Source: Prevotella sp. UBA6447
Lineage (GTDB): Bacteria > Bacteroidota > Bacteroidia > Bacteroidales > Bacteroidaceae
NCBI GenBank assembly: GCA_002437115.1
Contig: DJOD01000013.1
Location: 32,234 to 96,233, forward strand
Length of the DNA stretch: 64,000 nt
Direction of reading: 5' to 3'
Positions within the stretch are counted from its first letter, which is position 1, and each line of letters begins with the position of its first letter. This document shows, in pieces, positions 9,355 to 17,454 of the stretch. Below the pieces are notes generated by a model, which saw only the letters and a program-made list of their open reading frames with translations, did no database searches and was not told the DNA's origin. Both the position numbers and the translations under genes were made by a program.

Positions 9355-9926
9355 GGGGTAAAGGTTGATGGTTAAGGATTATGTTGGAACTCTCAGAATG
9401 GGACATGTGGGGACAACGGCCAGTGAAAATGCCCCACACGATACGGATACCGCGATGAGCGTCTGTGCGATTGTCAAGATTGTTCTGAAAAAAGACATGC
9501 CTGGCGAACCAGCGAACCAGCGTCTAAAAAAGAACGCTTCTTACGTGCTCAGAGCCAACCGGTGCTTTCTTGGCACACCATCGGGCCAAACTTTCGCTTC
9601 GACATGAGCCTTTTCGTGGAACCTTGGAGCCGTTATCGCCGCAAGATAGGTACCTCACCTTGGGTCGACAAGATACCTATTGACTCTCGAAAGGAGCCTT
9701 ATTGAAAGACAGCGAGACTGCGATTACTTGACATAAGCTAACTAACCTGAGCAAGCGGTTGACAGTCAAGATGTTGCGAAACACTGAAAAACAGGGCGTT
9801 TTTGCGCCTGGCGATTGGCTTGCTGGCAGGGAGGCCATTCCTGAGAGTCTCTTTGTAAAGATGCCTGACGGGCTTTCAGACAGGGGCGGAAAACCCGCAA
9901 GGCATCCTGGAGGTGCCAGGGCTACA
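9355..9926. other. 572-bp spacer between the two zincin-like genes
   Basis: No convincing gene is seen on either strand. The stretch holds an inverted repeat, ATAGGTA (9646-9652) and TACCTAT (9674-9680), each arm preceded by CAAGATA-like sequence. On the minus strand these give TATCTTG, one base short of a canonical -7 box. It probably carries the promoter for the 8080-9354 gene and HTCS, but no clean promoter could be assigned. Confidence 0.4.
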
Positions 9927-11663
9927 TCATTTCAGACTGGTGCCCGTAATCTTGACTTGATAAGGCAACTGGTCGTCGGTGGCCTCCTTGTCGTCCCAGG
10001 GGCAGCGGCGATACTCGGTAGGCGAGCCCTGCACGACAGCCCACAGGCGCGTGACGCCATCGGGCACTGTAAAGGTGGCCGTGCCACTCAGCGTGGAGGC
10101 GGCAGCACCGTCGGTGTTGCTGATAAACGTCGGCTTGCTGTAGACGCGCTTATCGCCACAAAGCGCCACAAAGCCGATGGCCCAGCCTTCATGACCGCTC
10201 ACCTCGGTGACGTTGTAACGGGTCACGGTGGCCACCTGCTTGCCATCGGCATTCACTTGCTTGCCGGGGTCGGCCGAAGGCAGCAGGCTGCCCGCGTCGA
10301 CACCACGGAGCGATATCGACACCTCAGTGCCGCCCTTGACCACCTTGAGTGGTATGATGCTGAAGCCCGTTGGCTGCACACACTGCTCATAGCCGATCTG
10401 CTTCCAGCCGTCGAGCGTATCGTAGAGCGTCACGGTGAAGGCATCATAAGCCGGTTGAATCCAGTTCCAGGTGCGATTGTTAGCGTAGGCACGGGTATGG
10501 TCGAAGTCCATGGTGACTGACTTCTGCGCATATTCGAAGAGATCGGCACGAAGGGTCTCGTAGTCATTGTTGAGGAAAATGCGCATGTAAGCCTGGTTAG
10601 CGTCCTCAGGATAAACGCTCTCATTCCAAATTCGACCCAGGGCCGTGAGGCCATGATGCTCCGTCCATAGATACTGCTCCCAATAGGAGGCGTAACGCTG
10701 GAACTCGTGCTCGAAGTGGCGGTGGTGATGGTTCACCCAGTTGACGAAATTGTAGTCGGAAATGGCCTCTGAAGGATAGTCCTCATGGGCCACCCACTGG
10801 GCGCACTGCTCCCAGAAGCCGCAGCCGCCGTTGGAGCCAGGATAGCCATAGCGGAAGCCGCTGCGCATGTCGTTGGCCTTGCCGTTGAGGATGTTGTCGC
10901 AGTAGGTCTGGTACTGGAACGAGTGGCCGATCTCATGAGCGATGGTGGAGCCGGCAGGCTGACAAGTGGCCGGCGTGATCCAGAGGGTACCGATGGTGTT
11001 GTCGTTGCCAGCGCCCGTGGCCACCCAGTTGTCGATGGTCACCCCGTCGTGGGTGCCAGGATAGAGCAGGTAGATGGACATCTTATAGTGGTTGAGCTGG
11101 CTCTTGTGGGTGCGCTCCTGCCCCACCACGACCATGCCGAGGCGCGTGATGTTGGTTTTGTAGAACTGCTCAGCTTTCTTCAGCAGGTCGTCGGTGTTGA
11201 CGCGGTAAGAGCTGGGCACGGAGGAGGCGTTAGGGTCGTCGCCGAACATGCGGTCCCAGAAAAGCACGAAATGCTCGCTCTCCTTGCTGCGCTTGAAGGT
11301 CCAGCGGTTCGACTCCACGGTGTAGTCGTTGTTGTAGCTCTGGTCTGAGGTCTTCGGCTTCCAAAGGATGAGCCCCGGGTCACCGAAGCACAGGATACCG
11401 TTGGAAGAGCCGTCGCTGTTGAGAAGGCCATTGACGCGGAAGTCGCTGTAACCTTGGCTGTATTGGGTAGAATAGCGGCGCAAGATGGGCATGGTGCCAC
11501 GGGCAAAGAACTCTATGGAATCGAGATTGGCCGTGGAGAAGACGTAACGGTTAGCCTTGAAACGGTCGGCATACTGCACATAAAGCGAGTCTTGAGCCGA
11601 CAACGACTGCAAGCCAGCCAGGGCAATGGATATTGAGAGTAAAAATCTTTTCATCATTCGCAT
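9927..11663 (-). CDS. Secreted zincin-like HExxH protein (DUF6055-like), longer paralogue
   Basis: A 578-aa exported protein; the start may be the first ATG (11663) or the in-frame ATG at 11654, which begins the signal peptide directly. The mature region opens with about 100 residues not found in the shorter paralogue, then HFVLFWDRMFGDDP (131-144), AHEIGHSFQYQ (H243, E244, H247) and FWEQCAQWV (E285). This fits a gluzincin-type zinc site and a predicted peptidase. Residues from about 420 to the end look like beta-sandwich modules with the sequence TRLWAVVQGSPTEYRRCPWDD near the C-terminus; the paralogue ends with a similar YLVVMGAPARHQRLPHDAKE. It lies 22-31 bp behind the small secreted protein gene. 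Confidence 0.75.
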   Translation of the reverse strand: MRMMKRFLLSISIALAGLQSLSAQDSLYVQYADRFKANRYVFSTANLDSIEFFARGTMPILRRYSTQYSQGYSDFRVNGLLNSDGSSNGILCFGDPGLILWKPKTSDQSYNNDYTVESNRWTFKRSKESEHFVLFWDRMFGDDPNASSVPSSYRVNTDDLLKKAEQFYKTNITRLGMVVVGQERTHKSQLNHYKMSIYLLYPGTHDGVTIDNWVATGAGNDNTIGTLWITPATCQPAGSTIAHEIGHSFQYQTYCDNILNGKANDMRSGFRYGYPGSNGGCGFWEQCAQWVAHEDYPSEAISDYNFVNWVNHHHRHFEHEFQRYASYWEQYLWTEHHGLTALGRIWNESVYPEDANQAYMRIFLNNDYETLRADLFEYAQKSVTMDFDHTRAYANNRTWNWIQPAYDAFTVTLYDTLDGWKQIGYEQCVQPTGFSIIPLKVVKGGTEVSISLRGVDAGSLLPSADPGKQVNADGKQVATVTRYNVTEVSGHEGWAIGFVALCGDKRVYSKPTFISNTDGAAASTLSGTATFTVPDGVTRLWAVVQGSPTEYRRCPWDDKEATDDQLPYQVKITGTSLK

Positions 11664-11685
11664 CAGTTTTAACTGTTCTTATTTA

Positions 11686-12099
11686 TCATTTCACGACATA
11701 CTTCTTGCCCTTGGCAATGTAGACGCCCTTGGGAAGGCCGTCGAGCGAGGTGGCGGTACGGCGCACCAGGCAACCGTCGACCGTATAGACGGGGAAAGGC
11801 TTGTCGGGCTCGTCGGCGTGGATGTCGCTCACGCCGCTCACCACCTTCATCTGGAAGGCGATGCCTTTCAGGCCGCTGAGGGCAAAACCGCGCTTGCCCA
11901 CGTAGAGGCGCTTCTCGGCAAAGTTGACCACGGGACCGCGCTGACCTTCGGTGGGCTGGTAAAGTTGCACGTCGTCGACCTTGCGCGAACTGGACACGAA
12001 GACCAGCGAAGCGAACATCTGCTTGGAGTCGGCATGAGCCGCCTGTGGCAACAGGGTGGCCGCCACAAGCCCGAGCATGGAAAATAATCTTTTCTTCAT
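11686..12099 (-). CDS. Small secreted protein with a short C-terminal tail motif
   Basis: A 137-aa protein with a signal peptide (MKKRLFSMLGLVAATLLPQAAHA). The mature part is beta-rich and ends LPKGVYIAKGKKYVVK, preceded by a VYTVDGCLVRR segment. This is a miniature of the tail VYDxxGrxV...GlYIxnGKKxVVK found on many secreted Prevotella proteins, including the 808-aa protein encoded at 29404-31830. It may be surface- or sorting-related; no enzymatic motif is visible. It is preceded by a 195-bp structured spacer and followed closely by the longer zincin-like gene, suggesting they are translated from one transcript. Confidence 0.7.
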   Translation of the reverse strand: MKKRLFSMLGLVAATLLPQAAHADSKQMFASLVFVSSSRKVDDVQLYQPTEGQRGPVVNFAEKRLYVGKRGFALSGLKGIAFQMKVVSGVSDIHADEPDKPFPVYTVDGCLVRRTATSLDGLPKGVYIAKGKKYVVK

Positions 12100-12179
12100 A
12101 AAGTTCTAAAAACGTTAATAAAAAGTTCTGAAAATGTCGTCTGTGAAATATGAGTACCTATCGACTAAGCTATAAGCAA

Positions 12180-12259
12180 GGGACGAGCCGACGGACTACG
12201 GATAGTGACTGCGACTCGTCCCGCAACATGAATTTTGCTTGGCGGGACGCAAGCCCGCC
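12180..12259. repeat. Two inverted repeats in the spacer after the second SusD gene
   Basis: GGGACGAG (12180-12187) pairs with CTCGTCCC (12215-12222), and GGCGGG (12241-12246) pairs with CCCGCC (12254-12259). On the minus-strand transcript these form two hairpins between the SusD stop and the small secreted gene. No T-run follows, so attenuation or mRNA processing is more likely than simple termination. Confidence 0.5.
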
Positions 12260-12294
12260 CAAGCCTTGATATGATTTAACCTATTGAAAACAGT

Positions 12295-14097
12295 CTATGG
12301 CAACGGCAGGTACCAGTTGGCTGTCTGGTAGAGGTCCTTGCCAATAAGGCCTCGCATCTCGCCCACCTTGTCGGAGCCTCGACGCCCATAAATCTTGTCG
12401 GCCAAATAAGCGGGATTGCCACGACGCATAGCCACACGAATGAGGTCGTAATAACGCTGTCCCTCGAAGGCAAACTCCAAGGCGTTCTCGTCCATGATGA
12501 GATCCTCGACATGCTCCACTTGATACTGCAATCGGGCATCGCCCGTGAGCGTGCTATCGTCAGGAAAGACGTAATAGTCGTTGTACTCAGACCAGCCACT
12601 GCCATGAGAGTGGATGCCGACAGTATTCTCGGAAGCCAACTCAGGATAAGCGCCCGAACGGCGCACATAGAGGTTGGAGGGGAAAGAGAATTGAGCAAGC
12701 CAGGCGGAGTCGGTCTTGTAGTAAGGAATTATCTTCGACTGCATGATCTCATCGTTGACACCATCCTTCAGAATCTCAAAGGCAAAGCGGGGGAAGCCTG
12801 CTCGGTTAAGGGCCTCGGCCAAATGGAGGTAAACCATGGTGCGTCGATAAACCTGCACATTCTGGTCTGAATGTTTCCAGTTGGTCACATAATCAATGGT
12901 CTTGTTGGGCTCAAGCCGATCAGTCTTAACCGAAGAATAGACTGTTGCCAGGCGGAGGTCACCTGTCTCATAGTTGTCCAGCCCTGACGGGGCATAGATA
13001 ATATCTCGCGTAGAGGTGTAATGGCAATAAGTCTGAGCAGCCGAAAGGTCAATGAGACTTTTCGATGGCACGATGGAAACTTGGTAGCCATTCTCCGAAC
13101 GCGAGTTGAAGAGATTGCGGAGTTGGCTATAGTTGCCCTCAGAGGGGATAGAGTCGCCAGGGATAAGGGTCACCAGCTCACTGCCCTGCGTATAGTACGA
13201 GCCCTCCGAGAAAGCTGAGCTCCACGCGCCTTGGCGTATGTTCCAATGGGTGTCGCTGCGGCTCCATGCTGCCACATTGGTGCTCGTGGGATAGCTCACA
13301 TTCTCTCCATTGCGGGTGGTGAGATAGCGATAGTAACACAAGGCTGCGTCACGATAGTTGCCCAGCCATAGATTCATGTCACCCTCGAGAATGTAGATGG
13401 GGAAAAAGAAAAAGTGCGAATCAACACGGCGGATAGTTCCGTAGCCAGGTTTTTCGACACTCTCCAGGCCCTTGAGGTCGTTGAGAAAATACTGGCAGAT
13501 TTGCTGCATGTCGTAACGGGGATAGTCCTTGTCTGCATCAGCCTTTGAGAGGATGGGGTCAGTGACGAATGGAACCTTTCCGTAGACCTGAGCCAACTGC
13601 ATGTAAGTCCATGCGCGGAAAGCCTTAACAGCAGCATACTCCTTACGGAAGATGTATTCGTTGCGGTTGTTTTTCAGGGCAGTGTCAGCATTGGCGATGA
13701 AATAGTTGCAATTGTTGATGACAGCATAATAGTCGGCAGGCGAGTTGTAGGCATTGGTAGTGTCGTTCACGTTGAAGAGCGCCACGTCTCGCAGATCGGC
13801 CGACGTATTGTTTGTGATGTCGGAGAGGTCGCCACGCACCTCGCCCAGCAAGATGGTTCGATCGGCGATGGTCTGTAACTTATTGACAATGCCTACCACA
13901 CTATAAAGCGTGTCTTCAGCACCATTGAGATGATTCTTGCCATCAAGAATCACACGGTCGGAATCCTGGTCAATAAAATCAGAGCAGGATGTGAAAAACG
14001 GGAAAGAGCAAAGGCAAAGGGGCAAGAGCGCCGCCAAGCGGAGGCTACGTGTCCTGAGAGCCTTGACCTTATCTTTTATGTTGAAAATTGTTTTCAT
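12295..14097 (-). CDS. SusD/RagB-type nutrient-binding lipoprotein (second pair)
   Basis: Surface lipoprotein that caps a SusC transporter. The ATG at 14097 gives 600 aa with a signal peptide ending in the lipobox FFTSC, followed by SDFIDQDSD. The helical SusD body shows SusD/RagB hallmarks: the early YNSPADYYAVINNCNYFI helix, KEYAAVKAFRAWTYMQLAQVYGKVPFV, and near the C-terminus DLIMDENALEFAFEGQRYYDLIRVA. It follows its SusC partner by 73 bp. The ligand cannot be read from the sequence. Confidence 0.92.
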   Translation of the reverse strand: MKTIFNIKDKVKALRTRSLRLAALLPLCLCSFPFFTSCSDFIDQDSDRVILDGKNHLNGAEDTLYSVVGIVNKLQTIADRTILLGEVRGDLSDITNNTSADLRDVALFNVNDTTNAYNSPADYYAVINNCNYFIANADTALKNNRNEYIFRKEYAAVKAFRAWTYMQLAQVYGKVPFVTDPILSKADADKDYPRYDMQQICQYFLNDLKGLESVEKPGYGTIRRVDSHFFFFPIYILEGDMNLWLGNYRDAALCYYRYLTTRNGENVSYPTSTNVAAWSRSDTHWNIRQGAWSSAFSEGSYYTQGSELVTLIPGDSIPSEGNYSQLRNLFNSRSENGYQVSIVPSKSLIDLSAAQTYCHYTSTRDIIYAPSGLDNYETGDLRLATVYSSVKTDRLEPNKTIDYVTNWKHSDQNVQVYRRTMVYLHLAEALNRAGFPRFAFEILKDGVNDEIMQSKIIPYYKTDSAWLAQFSFPSNLYVRRSGAYPELASENTVGIHSHGSGWSEYNDYYVFPDDSTLTGDARLQYQVEHVEDLIMDENALEFAFEGQRYYDLIRVAMRRGNPAYLADKIYGRRGSDKVGEMRGLIGKDLYQTANWYLPLP

Positions 14098-14170
14098 GGT
14101 TGTCTTGTCGTTTATAGGCCTCACCATCCAAAAGGAATGGCGGGCCTTGTTTCGATTTTATGGATAGCGT

Positions 14171-17100
14171 TTAGAGGTTGACCTTCACACCAGCGACGAA
14201 ACTGCGGCACTGGGGGAGCTGACCAAGGTCTATGCCTTGACCAAGCACGTTACTCGTCATGGTAAACTCAGGATCGGAACCGAGGTACTTTGTGAAGGTA
14301 AGCAGATTGTTGGCCTGAATCCAGAACTGCAAGCCCTGCAGGAAAGTGGAGCGCATAGGGAGCGTGTAGCTCAGCGTAACAGTTTTCAAGCGAAGGTAAC
14401 TACCATCCTCAATCCATCGGTCTGAGAAGCGGCTATTACCCATCGGATCCTGGAAAGTTGCCTTCGGCATCTCGGTGACCTGCCCCTCTGTCTGCCAGCG
14501 TGAGAGCATGGCTGTGGTCTGGTTGAAGAAACGGTTGCCACCCTCAAGCTGTGATCGCATGTAGTTGTAGACATCATTGCCCAACGAGTAGTTGAAGTTG
14601 ATGTCAAGACGAATGCGTTTGTAATTGAGTGATGTGAAGATATTGCCATAGAGATCGGGGTTCGGGTCGCCAATGACCACACGGTCGGCCTCCGTTATTT
14701 GGTGGTCGCCATTGCGATCCACAAAGTGCATGTCGCCCGCACCGAAGTAGTTGCGGTCCACGCCGTTGTCGGCCAGGATGTAAAGGCCGGCCTCAGCGGC
14801 TTCCTCACTGGTTGAGAACACGCCTTGCGTCTTGTACCCGTAGAAGAGGTTGGCAGCATGACCCACCTCCGAGTGGATAGTAGCACCGTAGACATCGGTG
14901 TCATAAGACTTCCGTCCGCCAGAGAGCGATGTAATCTTGTTCTTGTAGTGCCCTACGCTGGCGCCAAGCTCCCAATGGAAATCCCTCGTTGCAAGGACCT
15001 TACCGATGAGAGTGATGTCAAAGCCGTGGTTTCGCAGCGAACCTCCGTTGCTCCAGTTCATGGGCAGGCCCGAGAGGTAGCTGAGGCTCTGGTAGGTGAG
15101 CAAATGATCGGTGTTGGCAAGGAAGTAATTGAAACGCATGTTCAGGCGGTCGCCAAGGAAGTTGCCCTCTAAACCGACATTAAACCGCTTGGTGGTCTCC
15201 CACTGCAAGTTAGTGTTGCCAATGTTGTCGAACGTGATGGAACTGACGCTCTGCATGAATTGGCGGGCACGGAAGTAGGAACGGGCAGCATAGTAGTCGA
15301 TGTCGTCGTTGCCGCTGACGTCATAGCCTGCGGAGAGTTTCAAGTAGTTGACACCTGGCACATTAGCGAACCATGGCTCGTTGCTGATAACCCAACCGCC
15401 TTGCACTCCCCAGAAGAAGGCCCAAGGAGCACCAAAGATCTTGAGCGAATTGTCTGCATCAACGCCAAAGCGCGAGGAGGTCTCAGCAGTGAGGTTGGCC
15501 TGCAAGTAATAGCGTTGCAGGTAGTTGTACTCGGCCTGCGCATACCACGCCCAGCTACACCAATTGTCATTGGTGCCTGTGGTGGAGGCGTTCAGCAAGT
15601 CGGCACGCATAAACGGTGTCTTGTCGTTACCAGTGTTGTAGCCGAGCTGGTTGTTGAGTGTGTAGTTCTCCCAATTGATGCGGGCACCACCGAACATATG
15701 GAGATCGTGTGCGCCGTAGCGGTTAGACCAGTCGACGCGAGTGTCACTGAACACGGAGTTCTGTTTGCTAACAAGCGAGCGCACCTCGTTCTGGCGGACA
15801 GCTCCGACTGCAGCCACATAGTAGCTCGGTACTCCGTTAAGCGGAATGTAGTATTTCTCGTTGGTGTTGACAAGGTTGTAACTGAAATGCTCTGAGACAA
15901 AGAGATGCTTGTTGAACTGGAACTTTGGCGTGACGCTGAGGTTGACCATGGAGTTCTCAAAGCGGTTCTTGTTCTCCGCCTCACCATACTGTAGAATAGC
16001 CACAGGATTGGCCAACTGCCAGTTGTAGTTCTTCACATGAGAAAGGGCCTCACTAAGGTAGTCCTCATCAGTAATGTCAAGGAAAGAGTTGCTCATCATG
16101 CCACTGGCGTAAGCGTAGGGCGATAGCATGGGACTTTTCACGTAAGCCAGAAACGAGGGCGATGTGGGCGTGCCATCCGTATAGTTGGCAGGCGCGCCGT
16201 CGTTGCGCAGGTCACGCGTCTGATTGGCGAAGCTGGCATCGAAACGCACCCCAAACTTCTGCGTGAGCTGGATGTCGGTATTGAAGCGAATGTTCAAACG
16301 GCTGGATCCATTGTCCTTCAACGGACTCTGGTTGTTGGCATATCCCAGTGACAGATTGTAATTGGCCACATCGTCACCACCCTCCACGTTGATGTTGTAG
16401 TTCTGGGTAATGGCCGTGCGATAGACCTGGTCCTTCCAGTCGGTGTTATTATGATACTTAGGATAATAATAATAGTCGGGATTCTCGTTGAGAAACTTAA
16501 AGTCGGTGATGGTCGTTCCCGATGTGCCAAGCAGGTCAGCTGCATAGCTCTTGAACTGGTCGGCGTTCATCATATCTATGAACTTGGGTTCCAGGGTGAC
16601 GCCTGACGAGAGACTGGCTGTGATGCGGGTCGCCATGGAGTGATTGCGGCGTGTCTGAATGAGAATGACACCATTGGCACCCTTGGCACCATAGAGGGCC
16701 GTTCCGTTCTTCATGACAGTCACCTTTTCAATGTCAGCCGGTGAGATGTTGGCCAGGATGTCATTGTGGAAACCATCATGGAGCAAGGTGCGACCATACT
16801 GCTGGTCGAAGATGACACCATCGACGATGATGAGAGGCTGTGCGTTGATATTGAGCGAATTGAGACCGCTGAGGAACATCACGTTGCCCACGCCCGCCGT
16901 GCCATTGCGCTGCACGGAATGGACATCGGCACCCAGGCGCTTCTGGATCTCGTCCTCAATAGTCACGCCGTTGGTGAACCGAAAGTCCTCTGCAGTTTTC
17001 GTGCCTAAGATATTGGTGCCGCTGGCATACTCGTCATGGAACACATCGGGGAAAATTTTAACAGCTCGCTGGGCAGCCCCACTGGTGAGACCTATGCGGG

Positions 17101-17410
17101 CTGGGTTCATGTCGGGAGCCGTCACCTGCAAAGCACCAGCGAAAAGGGGTACCTCAATTTGATAGGTTCCGTCACTCTTAGTTAGAGTACTATAGCCGTC
17201 AATCTCAGGCACGCTGACAATAGCACCCGACAAGGGCTGGCCGGTTGCTCCGTTGAGTACCTTACCTGCGACCTTGCGTGTGGCATATTTCTTGACTGGC
17301 TTTGCCGGTCGTTCTGATGTCGCCTTCTCTCCAGTCGCAACATCCTGTGCGGCAGCAGGAAGGCTTCCAGCCATCATGAGCGCCAGGCCATATATCATAT
17401 ACTTTTTCAT
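14171..17410 (-). CDS. SusC/RagA TonB-linked outer-membrane transporter (second pair)
   Basis: A 1079-aa TonB-dependent transporter with a signal peptide (MKKYMIYGLALMMAGSLPAAAQ). A carboxypeptidase-like beta-sandwich (VAGKVLNGATGQPLSGAIVSV) precedes the plug with PLIIVDGVIFD and the SusC signature IEKVTVMKNGTALYGAKGANGVILIQT, then a large beta-barrel ending in GVKVNL. The N-terminal extension between signal and first sandwich is rich in Lys and Thr (residues 22-45). It pairs with the downstream SusD gene and follows a FAS1 lipoprotein gene by 44 bp. Confidence 0.95.
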   Translation of the reverse strand: MKKYMIYGLALMMAGSLPAAAQDVATGEKATSERPAKPVKKYATRKVAGKVLNGATGQPLSGAIVSVPEIDGYSTLTKSDGTYQIEVPLFAGALQVTAPDMNPARIGLTSGAAQRAVKIFPDVFHDEYASGTNILGTKTAEDFRFTNGVTIEDEIQKRLGADVHSVQRNGTAGVGNVMFLSGLNSLNINAQPLIIVDGVIFDQQYGRTLLHDGFHNDILANISPADIEKVTVMKNGTALYGAKGANGVILIQTRRNHSMATRITASLSSGVTLEPKFIDMMNADQFKSYAADLLGTSGTTITDFKFLNENPDYYYYPKYHNNTDWKDQVYRTAITQNYNINVEGGDDVANYNLSLGYANNQSPLKDNGSSRLNIRFNTDIQLTQKFGVRFDASFANQTRDLRNDGAPANYTDGTPTSPSFLAYVKSPMLSPYAYASGMMSNSFLDITDEDYLSEALSHVKNYNWQLANPVAILQYGEAENKNRFENSMVNLSVTPKFQFNKHLFVSEHFSYNLVNTNEKYYIPLNGVPSYYVAAVGAVRQNEVRSLVSKQNSVFSDTRVDWSNRYGAHDLHMFGGARINWENYTLNNQLGYNTGNDKTPFMRADLLNASTTGTNDNWCSWAWYAQAEYNYLQRYYLQANLTAETSSRFGVDADNSLKIFGAPWAFFWGVQGGWVISNEPWFANVPGVNYLKLSAGYDVSGNDDIDYYAARSYFRARQFMQSVSSITFDNIGNTNLQWETTKRFNVGLEGNFLGDRLNMRFNYFLANTDHLLTYQSLSYLSGLPMNWSNGGSLRNHGFDITLIGKVLATRDFHWELGASVGHYKNKITSLSGGRKSYDTDVYGATIHSEVGHAANLFYGYKTQGVFSTSEEAAEAGLYILADNGVDRNYFGAGDMHFVDRNGDHQITEADRVVIGDPNPDLYGNIFTSLNYKRIRLDINFNYSLGNDVYNYMRSQLEGGNRFFNQTTAMLSRWQTEGQVTEMPKATFQDPMGNSRFSDRWIEDGSYLRLKTVTLSYTLPMRSTFLQGLQFWIQANNLLTFTKYLGSDPEFTMTSNVLGQGIDLGQLPQCRSFVAGVKVNL

Positions 17411-17454
17411 ATGTGTATTCTTTATAAGCGTTGGTTAGTGTGGTTCATCGCTGC

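Noticed and set aside
9365..9607. An 80-codon plus-strand frame in the gap between the zincin-like genes
   Set aside because: No signal, domain or promoter; probably chance.
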